From NCBI RefSeq assembly GCF_022662375.1, contig NZ_JAKNQL010000001.1, positions 62,001-126,000 on the forward strand: a stretch of 64,000 nucleotides of DNA, given 5' to 3'. Both the position numbers and the translations under genes were made by a program. Source of the stretch: Pseudomonas sp. CROZ-RG-20F-R04-15 (GTDB taxonomy: Bacteria > Pseudomonadota > Gammaproteobacteria > Pseudomonadales > Pseudomonadaceae). The notes beneath the pieces were generated by a model. The model saw nothing but the letters and a program-made list of their open reading frames with translations, searched no databases and was not told where the DNA came from. Position 1 is the stretch's first letter. Each line of letters begins with the position of its first letter. Shown here piece after piece: positions 1 through 8,037 of the stretch.

Positions 1-1402
1 GCATATGGTCAGCGGCAAAATCAGCCTCTGACCGGGCGCGCAAACGGCCCTTGCGACAAGCCATCTGGAAGCGCTCGAAGTCGCGTTCGTTTTGTGCGGT
101 GTAACTTTGCGCGTACTTCAGCAGCGCATCGGCCAGCGCATCGCCTTTGCCAATGTAACCGCTGATTTGCGCCGCGAGGCCGGATGCCTTGGCATGTGCC
201 CGGGCGAGGGCTCGGCCGCACACTCGTCCATAGGCGGCGAAGGTTTCGGCGTCGAAGGTCTCAAGCTCAGCGGAGATTTTCATATCGCGCAGTTGCCGCA
301 CATAGAAGTGCCGACCGTTGGGACCGGTGGTCCAGCCGAGAAACAGATCGCTGGCGGCCTGCATCAACCGCTGCCCCTCGACCACACGTTGGCCTTCGTG
401 GCGCGTGCGCGATTTGACTTTGACGTAATCGGCGAGCACCGAACGTCGTGCTTCCTTGAACTGCAGAAACAACGGAAATTCCTGATCGTCGGTCAACAGC
501 GCCACCAGGCAGCGCGTGCCGACACTGCCGACGCCGACCACTTTGAAGGCCAGGTCCTGGACATGAAACCGTGAAAGCAACTCGCGACGGTCAGGTTGCA
601 GAGTGTTTCGATAATCACGCATGAACGCGTCGTAGAGCGGGCGCCAGTCCGACAACCGCAACCAGTCATCGTCGGCGTCCAGCAACGTCGTGTTTTTGTG
701 CAGGTGGAAAATTTCCGGCAGGTCATCGCGAATAATCAGACCACCACTGGCATCGCGCTCACTGATTTTTGGCAGCAGCTCAGCGTGGGTGCGTCGCTCA
801 GCCTTTTCGATGGCGCGCTCCACATGTTCGAGGGTACTTTTGCGCGCCTGCGCAAGCAGATCGTTATAGCTGATGGACTCGTACCAGTTTTCCAGCGAAC
901 TCTGTTCGGCGCATTCCAGCAGCGTCGTCTGATAGGCGCCGACCATTTCACGGCACACCTGTTCCTCGATCGACTCGCCGTGGCGCAAGTCGCGGGCAGC
1001 CACCACGAAACTCGCCGCGAGACGCTTGAGATCCCACTCCCACGGTCCGGGATGCGCTTCGTCGAAATCGTTGACGCTGAACAGCAGATTGCGCTCAGGC
1101 GTGGCGAACCCGCCGAAATTCATCAGGTGGCAGTCACCGCAGATGGGCAAGTTCAGGCCCATGTTCGCCGTGCCCGACAAATCGTGTGCCTGCAACAAGG
1201 CATTGCCGCGAAAGAACGTGAACGGCGACACCAGCATGCGCCCGTAACGCAGTTCGACCAGCGACGCGACGCGGCCCTGGCTGGAGGCCTTGATCAACGG
1301 AATCGGGTCGCGGTTCATCTTGCCGGTGGCCGCCTGAGCGCTGCGCGAGCATTTCTTGCGGGCGTCTTTGCCTTGTTGCATGCGGTCTTTTAGAGAGGTC
1401 AT
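1..1402 (-). CDS. DUF2252 family protein (3' end beyond window)
   Basis: Reading the minus strand from an ATG at 1402 gives an open frame of about 467 codons that runs off the window at base 1. It includes the segments FRGNALLQAHDLSG, CGDCHLMNFGGFATPE and NDFDEAHPGPWEWDLKRL, which are the conserved core of the DUF2252 family. These proteins have a kinase-like fold resemblance and no settled biochemical role. The start fits because the preceding 140 bases are intergenic and divergent from the EamA gene. The protein is incomplete only because of the window edge; no frameshift was seen. Family assignment is secure, function unknown. Confidence 0.85.
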   Translation of the reverse strand, partial: MTSLKDRMQQGKDARKKCSRSAQAATGKMNRDPIPLIKASSQGRVASLVELRYGRMLVSPFTFFRGNALLQAHDLSGTANMGLNLPICGDCHLMNFGGFATPERNLLFSVNDFDEAHPGPWEWDLKRLAASFVVAARDLRHGESIEEQVCREMVGAYQTTLLECAEQSSLENWYESISYNDLLAQARKSTLEHVERAIEKAERRTHAELLPKISERDASGGLIIRDDLPEIFHLHKNTTLLDADDDWLRLSDWRPLYDAFMRDYRNTLQPDRRELLSRFHVQDLAFKVVGVGSVGTRCLVALLTDDQEFPLFLQFKEARRSVLADYVKVKSRTRHEGQRVVEGQRLMQAASDLFLGWTTGPNGRHFYVRQLRDMKISAELETFDAETFAAYGRVCGRALARAHAKASGLAAQISGYIGKGDALADALLKYAQSYTAQNERDFERFQMACRKGRLRARSEADFAADHM

Positions 1403-1545
1403 GGGGGCTCGGTGTGGCGGAAGGGGCGCTGTGAGTGTAGAAGCGCTTCCGGGGTTTATCCGCTGGCTTGAGTCGGGTGACGTGAACTCTGAGTTTTGCC
1501 ATGATCATTGCCGGTATTCCATCAGCCCGAGCGAGTGATCCCGTC

Positions 1546-2586
1546 ATGAATGTGAGCGTGCTCTACGCGTTGGTTGCGGCAGCGTTGTTTGGCGCCAGTA
1601 CGCCACTCGCCAAGCTGCTGGGCGTACAGATTTCACCGATTCTGTTGGCCGGGTTGCTCTATCTGGGCAGCGGGCTGGGTTTGACCGTGCTGCGTGTTGC
1701 CCGCGATCGAGGCTGGCAACGTTCGGGACTCGGCACCGGCGAATGGCCGTGGCTGATCGGTGCCATCGGCTTCGGCGGTGTGCTGGCGCCGGTGGCATTG
1801 ATGTTCGGTTTGACCCGAACATCCGGCGCGAGCGCGTCACTGATGCTCAATCTGGAATCAGTGCTCACGGCCCTGCTGGCGTGGCTAGTGTTCAAGGAAA
1901 ATGCCGATCGGCGAATCGTGATCGGCATGCTCGCCATCGTGGCCGGCGGCGTCGTGTTGTCCTGGCCTCAAGAAGCCGTGTCGGCGCAGGACTGGACAGG
2001 CCCGCTGGCCGTCGCCTTCGCCTGCTTTTGCTGGGCCATCGATAACAACCTGACGCGTAAGGTCTCTGCCTCGGATGCACTGTTTATCGCGGGCAGCAAA
2101 GGTCTTGTGGCAGGGCTAGTCAACTGCGGCCTGGCCTTGTTCATCGGCAAACAACTGCCCGCAGCCGACTCGCTGGTGCCGATCCTGCTGGTCGGGTTTC
2201 TCGGCTACGGCGTCAGCCTGGTGATGTTCGTCCTCGCCCTGCGCGGGCTGGGCAGTGCACGCACCGGCGCGTACTTTTCCACCGCGCCGTTTCTGGGCGC
2301 AGCTATCTCGATTCTGCTGCTGGGCGAGTCGGTATCGCTGATGTTCCTGCTCGCCGCAGCGTTAATGGCCGTGGGGGTATGGATTCACCTGATGGAGAAC
2401 CATATTCATGAGCATCAGCACGAACGGCTCGAGCATGATCATCGCCACACACACGACGAGCATCACCAGCATACGCACGGGTTTGAATGGGATGGAACGG
2501 AGCCGCACAGTCATTCGCATGTGCATACGCCGATGCGTCACCGGCATGCGCATTTTCCGGATGTGCATCATCGGCATGAGCATTGA
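1546..2586 (+). CDS. EamA/DMT-family inner-membrane transporter with His-rich tail
   Basis: The protein has about ten hydrophobic segments arranged as two EamA repeats, beginning directly with a membrane helix (MNVSVLYALVAAALFGASTP). This places it in the drug/metabolite transporter superfamily; substrate unknown. The last 61 residues are cytoplasm-type hydrophilic sequence with 23 histidines, many in His-x-His pairs, which is typical of metal-binding tails. A start at 1501 is also possible and would add 15 non-hydrophobic residues; 1546 is preferred because the first helix then begins at the N-terminus, although no strong ribosome-binding site is seen for either. The gene ends 57 bases before a strong hairpin. 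Metal export or metal-regulated transport is inference from the tail only. Confidence 0.85.
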   Translation: MNVSVLYALVAAALFGASTPLAKLLGVQISPILLAGLLYLGSGLGLTVLRVARDRGWQRSGLGTGEWPWLIGAIGFGGVLAPVALMFGLTRTSGASASLMLNLESVLTALLAWLVFKENADRRIVIGMLAIVAGGVVLSWPQEAVSAQDWTGPLAVAFACFCWAIDNNLTRKVSASDALFIAGSKGLVAGLVNCGLALFIGKQLPAADSLVPILLVGFLGYGVSLVMFVLALRGLGSARTGAYFSTAPFLGAAISILLLGESVSLMFLLAAALMAVGVWIHLMENHIHEHQHERLEHDHRHTHDEHHQHTHGFEWDGTEPHSHSHVHTPMRHRHAHFPDVHHRHEH

Positions 2587-2642
2587 GGTGTGTGGGGAGG
2601 GATTGGTTTTTGGCGGTAGGGACTGGATGGGATGGCCAGATG

Positions 2643-2673
2643 CGACAAAGCCCGCACTTGGCGGGCTTTGTCG
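2643..2673. terminator. Perfect 13-bp hairpin after the EamA gene
   Basis: Bases 2643-2655 and 2661-2673 are perfectly complementary with a five-base loop (acttg). The hairpin lies after the EamA stop and just outside the left island border, so it could stop transcription from both directions. There is no clear T-run on either side. Before island insertion it probably lay directly downstream of ssrA and served that gene too (inference). Confidence 0.7.
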
Positions 2674-2681
2674 TTGAGAGT

Positions 2682-2703
2682 TGGTGGGCCGGGGTAATTT
2701 GAA
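2682..2703. repeat. Distal attachment-site copy (attL, imperfect)
   Basis: This stretch resembles the ssrA 3' terminus at 31184-31206: both begin tggtgg, followed by gccgggg and atttgaa or its near equivalent. The left copy lacks one base and differs at a few others. Such a copy is expected at the far end of an element that recombined into the tRNA-like end of tmRNA. The imperfect match leaves some doubt about the exact crossover. Confidence 0.55.
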
Positions 2704-3386
2704 TTGATCAGTTATGCTATTGATTATTATTAATAATATTCGTTTTGTATTTTGATTGGAATACCAATTGGAATACCTCACGAGATAGAAATGCCATGGC
2801 CCGTCTTTTTGATTGATTCGACAATCTTGCTTAGCACCCATAATGAGCGGTGATCTTCTTACAACTCTCGGGATACAGGCTGTGTTCGATAAGAAGCTAA
2901 AGGGGGTGACAGGCAGAAAACGGCCGATTCTGTTGAAAAAGTCGGTTGGCCCGAGCTGCGCGAAAATTGAACCATGAAAACGGCATTTCTGCGCACTGCT
3001 AAGTGAAATCGGAGCTAAAAGCCTCTGCCAAAGTATGGACTTCAATTTCAGACGTGTACTTTTCTGCCGTGGAAACCACGTCCGATTGTTTTCAAAAGAA
3101 AGCCAAAAAGCAGCCATTCGAGCGTGCCTATATAAAGACTGGGCGATTCCACACCTCGGAAAAGAGCTTTGGTAGGTGGAGATCTTGATTCGCGAATAAC
3201 GTTAGGACGCGCGAAAATCCGTGGCAGCAAGCCGAAACAGATCAAAGAAATTTACGCTCCAAATCCTAAAAAGAGCCAACCGATCAGCTAGTCGAAGCTG
3301 TGTTACACGTAATTTCTCCACCAATAGTGGCTTGTTGCTATGCTGCAACCTTTTGCGCGGCATAATGCAAGGAGTCCGCTGCCAGC
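2704..3386. other. Left-end island DNA without a convincing gene
   Basis: About 680 bases between the attachment site and the caspase gene. The only structure I can support is the pair of integrase-type sites at 2756-2776 in AT-rich DNA. The open frames here are short or have implausible composition. The right part presumably contains the promoter of the caspase operon. Confidence 0.5.
2756..2776 (+). other. Paired integrase arm-type sites, left end
   Basis: TTGGAATAC occurs at 2756-2764 and again at 2768-2776, 12 bases from start to start, in AT-rich DNA. The same nonamer with the same spacing occurs at 31049-31069, next to the integrase, and once inverted at 31022-31030. Shared, evenly spaced short repeats at both ends of a P4-type element are what arm-binding sites of the integrase look like. 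Binding is inferred. Confidence 0.6.
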
Positions 3387-4541
3387 ATGACATCATTGAT
3401 ACCTGAAAATTTAAGCCTGCCCGGGACCCACGCGTTGGTAATAGGGGTGAGTGCTTACGAGTTTCTGAGCGGCGGTGCAAACTGCAGCGATCAAGGCCGC
3501 GCGTTTCGTATCGGCCAGCTCTCAGCAGCTGCCCGCTCTGCATCCGAATTTGCCGCGTGGTTGATGAACGGCTACAACCGCCCTGATCTTCCCTTGCGTA
3601 GTCTGCGCGTATTGTTATCGCCCTCGCCAAATGAAACCATCGAGCCAAGCATCCAAGCTCTTCTCAAGGGCAATTGGCAAGCCACTCGAAAAAACGTAGA
3701 CGCCATGTTTACTCATTTTAGAGATGCCGCCGGAAGCCACGAAGAAAACGTTGCTATTGTCTATGTTGTCGGACACGGCGTGCAGTTCAGCAAAAATGGC
3801 GCTGTATTGTTATTGAACGATTTTGCTGACCCAATGCATCGCTATGAAACATACACTGGCGCCGTCGATATGAGATGGATGCATGATGCGATGAATCAAG
3901 AGAGTGATGTTGCCCAGACTCAATTTTGGTTTGTCGATGTATGTCGTGACCTGCCCGAAGAACTTGAAAAATATGGAGTTCTTGGAGGCGTGAAGGGTGG
4001 TGATGTAACCCGAACTGGCTCAGCCAAGTCTTCCCCCTTGTTCCTCTCCGCATCACCTGGTCAAGGTGCCTTTGCAAAAACCAATGGACTGACGCTTTTC
4101 TGCGATGCACTTTTGAAAGGCCTCAAAGAGGGCCATGCGGCTCGATCTGAGGGGGAGCGCAACTCACCTTGGCGCGTATCGGTTAACACCTTACTCGAAT
4201 ACTTACCGGACGCAGTACAGGCTTTGGCCAATGTAGGAGAAAAGACTCAGGAGGTTGAGTGCACCGGCAAAATGACAAACGCAGTGCTACACGAATGTCT
4301 TACCCCCCCTGATGTTAACTTGACCATCTCTATACGATTAGGCCACAACAACTCTAATTATACTGCCAACCTCAAACACCGTGGCTCAACGCTGTATAAG
4401 GGTTATTCAAACTGGCCACTTACAGCTACAGTGCGCGCCGGACTCTATGCAATCGAAGTAACGACGCTCTCGCCACCAGGCATTGATGAGGATTGCTTGA
4501 ATCTTCAACCTCCTATCAATGAAAAGGAGCTTCCGTTATGA
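3387..4541 (+). CDS. Caspase-like (C14/CHF clan) peptidase
   Basis: This 384-residue protein has the two hallmarks of a caspase-fold peptidase: VYVVGHG with the predicted catalytic histidine at residue 130, and WFVDVCRD with the predicted catalytic cysteine at residue 186, each at the end of a hydrophobic strand. The N-terminal strand HALVIGVSAYEF is also typical of the fold. Residues from about 310 onward form a beta-rich tail. No signal peptide or membrane helix is seen, so it should act in the cytoplasm. The gene overlaps the next one by four bases (ATGA), showing an operon. A ribosome-binding site (aaggag) lies 12 bases before the start. Bacterial caspase-like proteases are often effectors in defence systems; the substrate here is unknown. 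Confidence 0.85.
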   Translation: MTSLIPENLSLPGTHALVIGVSAYEFLSGGANCSDQGRAFRIGQLSAAARSASEFAAWLMNGYNRPDLPLRSLRVLLSPSPNETIEPSIQALLKGNWQATRKNVDAMFTHFRDAAGSHEENVAIVYVVGHGVQFSKNGAVLLLNDFADPMHRYETYTGAVDMRWMHDAMNQESDVAQTQFWFVDVCRDLPEELEKYGVLGGVKGGDVTRTGSAKSSPLFLSASPGQGAFAKTNGLTLFCDALLKGLKEGHAARSEGERNSPWRVSVNTLLEYLPDAVQALANVGEKTQEVECTGKMTNAVLHECLTPPDVNLTISIRLGHNNSNYTANLKHRGSTLYKGYSNWPLTATVRAGLYAIEVTTLSPPGIDEDCLNLQPPINEKELPL

Positions 4542-5620
4542 CTGCTGAAGGAGAAAGGATAGGTGTATTACAGATAGAAGTTGACTCAAAACTTTATTAC
4601 CGCGGTGAAGGAGTTCGCGTTGAAATCCGCGACAGTGATTTGATTTTGATCCAACCTGCAACCACTCAGCGAAGCTTCGATCTACCGTATGGGCTTTACG
4701 AAATCAGTGCCGTTTTGGAAGACGGGAAGCGAACTAACAAAGTTGCAGAGGTGAACGGTAAATATCCGAATCGTATCAAGCTCGAACCTAATCTACCGTT
4801 TGAGCCTTTGGCTTCAAAGAATGACATAGACTTCCGTTCCATAAGCGAATTGCAGCAACTTAAAACCGTGAAAACGGACATGGAGATTGTCGATATCAGT
4901 TCCGACGTAACTGTCTATGAAGTCGAGAGCCATTGGATCCTCCGTCACTCGCAAATAATGGAACAGGTGCCTGTGGTCACTATTAACAGGGTAGGAAGCA
5001 CTGTGCAAGCGAGCCTTCCTATCAGCGCGGGCGATCACCGTTTTTCGGTAACTTGTCATGTTACCCGCCGGTCCGAGCCGTCTTTCGGACCAGTGCAAAT
5101 CAAAATCTCGCAGTCTCGTAGCATTGCCTCAGCAATGGAGAGAATGGTTGAAGCAGGTCAGTTTGAATCGGCCACACGGCTCGCCAACAAGGCGCTGGAA
5201 ACCTTGCTATCAAAATTTGTCGATCCAACCGGTGCTGCTCTGGCCGCGCTGATCCTTTACAAGGCAGATCGGCTTAATGACAAGCTAGGTCTTCTCCATT
5301 CGTTAGTTAAGCGTTTTGGTTGGCTACCTGATGGAAAAATATTACTGGCCTCCCAATTGGTGCGACTTCCTGGGCAGCGTGAAAAGGCGCTGCAACTAGC
5401 CTGTCAGGCAAGCGAACAACGAATTCTATTTACAGAAACGTTTTCACTATTACTTGATTTGTTGCGCTACTGGCCGGAAGAAAGTGACAGTAAGGCTCGC
5501 AGCGAAGCCTTATCTCGTCTAAGCAACCGAGCGCCATTTGTCGACTGGCGCTCGACGTACCTATGCGACCGATTGCAGGAGGACCACGATGCTAACGCTG
5601 CAACTTCTGCCCGCGCGTGA
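4538..5620 (+). CDS. Unknown protein between caspase and MBL genes; beta-rich N-terminus, helical-repeat C-terminus
   Basis: I do not recognise this 360-residue protein. Residues 1 to about 190 alternate short hydrophobic strands and look like one or two beta-sandwich domains. From about 195 to 350 the sequence is helical, with segments such as MERMVEAGQFESATRLANKALETL spread over several helix pairs that resemble TPR-like repeats. There is no signal peptide, membrane segment or catalytic motif. It overlaps the caspase gene by four bases and the MBL gene by 32 bases, so all three are almost certainly translated from one message. A scaffold, adaptor or sensor role is inference from position and fold impression. 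Confidence 0.75.
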   Translation: MTAEGERIGVLQIEVDSKLYYRGEGVRVEIRDSDLILIQPATTQRSFDLPYGLYEISAVLEDGKRTNKVAEVNGKYPNRIKLEPNLPFEPLASKNDIDFRSISELQQLKTVKTDMEIVDISSDVTVYEVESHWILRHSQIMEQVPVVTINRVGSTVQASLPISAGDHRFSVTCHVTRRSEPSFGPVQIKISQSRSIASAMERMVEAGQFESATRLANKALETLLSKFVDPTGAALAALILYKADRLNDKLGLLHSLVKRFGWLPDGKILLASQLVRLPGQREKALQLACQASEQRILFTETFSLLLDLLRYWPEESDSKARSEALSRLSNRAPFVDWRSTYLCDRLQEDHDANAATSARA

Positions 5621-6701
5621 GGGCGATGCCATTTGGGTGCGTTGGGGGAGCGCTGACGTCCCTTACCAGATGCTGATCGATATGGGCACCCAGGAAACGG
5701 GGACGGAGTTGCGAGAGCGCATCAGCGCTCTGCCAGAAGATCAACGAGCATTCGAACTGATCGTTGTCACTCATATTGACCGCGATCACATTGGTGGTTT
5801 GCTGTCTTGTCTGGTAGATGCAGAGCTACTCCCAGGCTTTACAGCGAAAGATTTTTGGTTCAACGGGTTTGCACATCTAGATGGACTCAAACCCCAAGGT
5901 GAATTTGAGTCCATGGGAGCAGTCCAAGGCGAACGCTTGAGCCGTTGGCTGGATAAGCAAAACTGGAACAAGCAATTCGCAGGAGAGGCGGTATGTTGTG
6001 AAAATAAACTGCCTTTACCATATCGAGATTTTGAAGGTGGTATGCGATTGACGGTTCTAGGTCCAACAGCCAAAAGACTCAGTGAGTTGAAGTCTGTATG
6101 GCGCAAAGAGGTTGAGGCTGCACTTAAGAAAACACAGCAAAGCACCGCAAGCGAGGGGCTGGAGCGAATGGGAACTAGCTCTCATCGGACACTAGAAAAC
6201 AAGGCGGCGCTTGCAGATCTCGCCGAGCAACAACTGGCAAGAGATAACAGCCCCGCCAACGCTAGCAGTATTGCCCTTTTACTGGAATATCAAGATACAC
6301 GGATATTATTAGCTGGGGACGCATTTTCAACAGACTTAAAAGAATCAGTCCAATTGATTTCCCCGGACCAACCTCTTGAACTAACTGCCTTCAAGGTTCC
6401 ACACCACGGCAGTCGACGGAATCTATGCAAGGCTCTAATCGAAAGTGTTAATTGTCGATTCTGGCTTATCTCGACCGATGGTTCGCGCTTTCAGCACCCC
6501 GACGACGAAGCGGTGGCTCGTATACTTATTCATAGCAAGCATCGCCCGGCAACTGTAGGGTTTAACGTTCGTAGCGAATTCAATGAGAAATGGGATAGCG
6601 ACGACTGGCGTCAAAAATTCGACTATTGCACAACGTACGGTAATGCAGAGGACGGCCTAAGCTTAAAATTTCAAGGCGGATCAATATTAGTTACGCAATA
6701 A
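5589..6701 (+). CDS. ComEC-type metallo-beta-lactamase-fold hydrolase
   Basis: The ATG at 5589 is preceded by ggagg at good spacing and gives a 370-residue protein. The metal-binding motif THIDRDHIGG (H62, D64, D66, H67) is the HxDxDH form seen in ComEC/Rec2-type MBL domains. Further ligands fit at AGDA (D244) and VPHHGS (H272/H273). Unlike ComEC it has no membrane segments, so it is a soluble phosphodiesterase- or nuclease-like hydrolase. It begins inside the preceding gene and completes the caspase cassette. A nuclease or nucleotide-cleaving role in immunity is plausible but not shown by sequence. Confidence 0.85.
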   Translation: MLTLQLLPAREGDAIWVRWGSADVPYQMLIDMGTQETGTELRERISALPEDQRAFELIVVTHIDRDHIGGLLSCLVDAELLPGFTAKDFWFNGFAHLDGLKPQGEFESMGAVQGERLSRWLDKQNWNKQFAGEAVCCENKLPLPYRDFEGGMRLTVLGPTAKRLSELKSVWRKEVEAALKKTQQSTASEGLERMGTSSHRTLENKAALADLAEQQLARDNSPANASSIALLLEYQDTRILLAGDAFSTDLKESVQLISPDQPLELTAFKVPHHGSRRNLCKALIESVNCRFWLISTDGSRFQHPDDEAVARILIHSKHRPATVGFNVRSEFNEKWDSDDWRQKFDYCTTYGNAEDGLSLKFQGGSILVTQ

Positions 6702-6774
6702 GTCGATCCAGAACGATTGCATGCAGTGTAAATATTTGATGTTGATGCGAGAGTGTTGTGTTGGAGTCGCGACG

Positions 6775-6945
6775 TTATTCATCATTGATGAGCGTATGCA
6801 ACCGTTGCGCCCATTCCAGTCGACCGCGTCCTCTAGCAGCCTTGATTGAAGTTTTCAGGCGCGATGAATTAGCTCCACTGCTCTTGTAGTAATCTCTCCT
6901 CTCGCTCCCGTTCGCGTCTTTGTGCTTCGTTGTTCCCGCAAGCAT
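6775..6945 (-). CDS. Possible 56-residue basic protein
   Basis: A minus-strand frame from ATG at 6945 to TAA at 6775 encodes a small basic protein (MLAGTTKHKDANGSERR at the start, LEWAQRLHTLINDE at the end). The C-terminal composition looks like genuine protein rather than noise, but no ribosome-binding site is evident. It lies in the 317-base gap between the convergent MBL and PIN genes. It may be a small gene or the remaining tail of a lost one. Confidence 0.3.
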   Translation of the reverse strand: MLAGTTKHKDANGSERRDYYKSSGANSSRLKTSIKAARGRGRLEWAQRLHTLINDE

Positions 6946-7018
6946 TTTATCGAACTATGAACGGCGCTTCACCATCTTGAGAATCGTAAAGCGCCGCTTT
7001 CAGGATAAACTCGATTAG

Positions 7019-7843
7019 TTACAACGAGCTGCCGTAACGCTTAATAAACACTTCCAAAGACAAAACCTCGGTAGGCACCCCCAGATATTGGTAGGCCACA
7101 CGTGCCTTATGGCAAAACCGGTCATCTCCAGTGACAAAAACATCTGCTTTGGTGGCATAAATCGCATGCGTAACATCATGCATTCGCGTGCGTGAGTTTT
7201 TTACCTTTTCTGGCCTGAAACGTACCTCCTCAAGGTAGTTCATGAGTATCTCAAACACATGCTCCAACACCGCATGTGATCGGGAAATACTGGGCCACTT
7301 CAAGTCCGTCAAGCCAGCCTCACGCTTGTTATTCATTAGTTCACGACTGGCTTCAAATTTTTTCTGTAGCTGTAAGGCATATTCGGGATCCGATAAAAAA
7401 TCCACAGGAAGGTTGGACATTCTTGTGGCGCGCGCTCCTTCTGCATCGGTTGCCTTAATCTGCTTAAGCAATTCGCGCTCCCGAACTTCGAGAAGTCTAT
7501 TCCTGTCGAAATGATCTAGGACCCGAACCAGACAGGCTCCTGGATGTTCCTCGATCATTCGGGTCGGCTTATGCCCTTGGCCAGGGAATACTTCAACCAT
7601 TTTTGAGATATCGATGACATTCTGTAGCCTGCTCTCACACCGCTCTAGGACTGCCTTGATTTCATCCTCCCCAAACTCTTGCCACGCCAGGGAGGAGGCC
7701 AAATCTTCCATATGTGCGGGACTGTAAGGAAGCACGTGCTCATCTTTCAGGGCATCCACCACTGCCCTAAGGCCTTCTACGTCATTCGCTCGATAGCTTT
7801 CGAAAATATTATAATCAAGATAAATTGTTTTTTTGGCAGTCAT
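7019..7843 (-). CDS. PIN-like domain protein (predicted RNase)
   Basis: The 274-residue protein opens with a hydrophobic strand ending in aspartate (TIYLDYNIF, D10) and closes with MHDVTHAIYATKADVFVTGDDRF. This is the order of acidic residues found in PIN-domain nucleases, including the final TGDDRF strand. The middle, roughly residues 60-200, is a helical insertion with charged segments, longer than in VapC toxins (usually about 130 residues). No antitoxin gene is obvious next to it. It lies 194 bases downstream of druE in the same direction, with an AT-rich gap that could hold its own promoter. It may be an accessory to Druantia or an independent defence gene. Confidence 0.65.
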   Translation of the reverse strand: MTAKKTIYLDYNIFESYRANDVEGLRAVVDALKDEHVLPYSPAHMEDLASSLAWQEFGEDEIKAVLERCESRLQNVIDISKMVEVFPGQGHKPTRMIEEHPGACLVRVLDHFDRNRLLEVRERELLKQIKATDAEGARATRMSNLPVDFLSDPEYALQLQKKFEASRELMNNKREAGLTDLKWPSISRSHAVLEHVFEILMNYLEEVRFRPEKVKNSRTRMHDVTHAIYATKADVFVTGDDRFCHKARVAYQYLGVPTEVLSLEVFIKRYGSSL

Positions 7844-8037
7844 TCTGAAATCCTTCTCTATGTTTTTTCCAATTGTACAGCGCTCTAAAAAAATGTCACA
7901 AGTAGCTTACTTAAAAATCTTACCTTCATCGCGGTGAAGAATTTTTGACTAATTAATCACCGTAAGTAGAAGCGGTAAGTCACAGTTGGACTGTGACTTA
8001 TCGAAAACACCAGTGCGGTCTTATTTACACCCCTACA

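Noticed and set aside
2362..3117. 251-codon minus-strand frame across the left island border
   Set aside because: Crosses the EamA gene end, the hairpin and the attachment site; composition is implausible.
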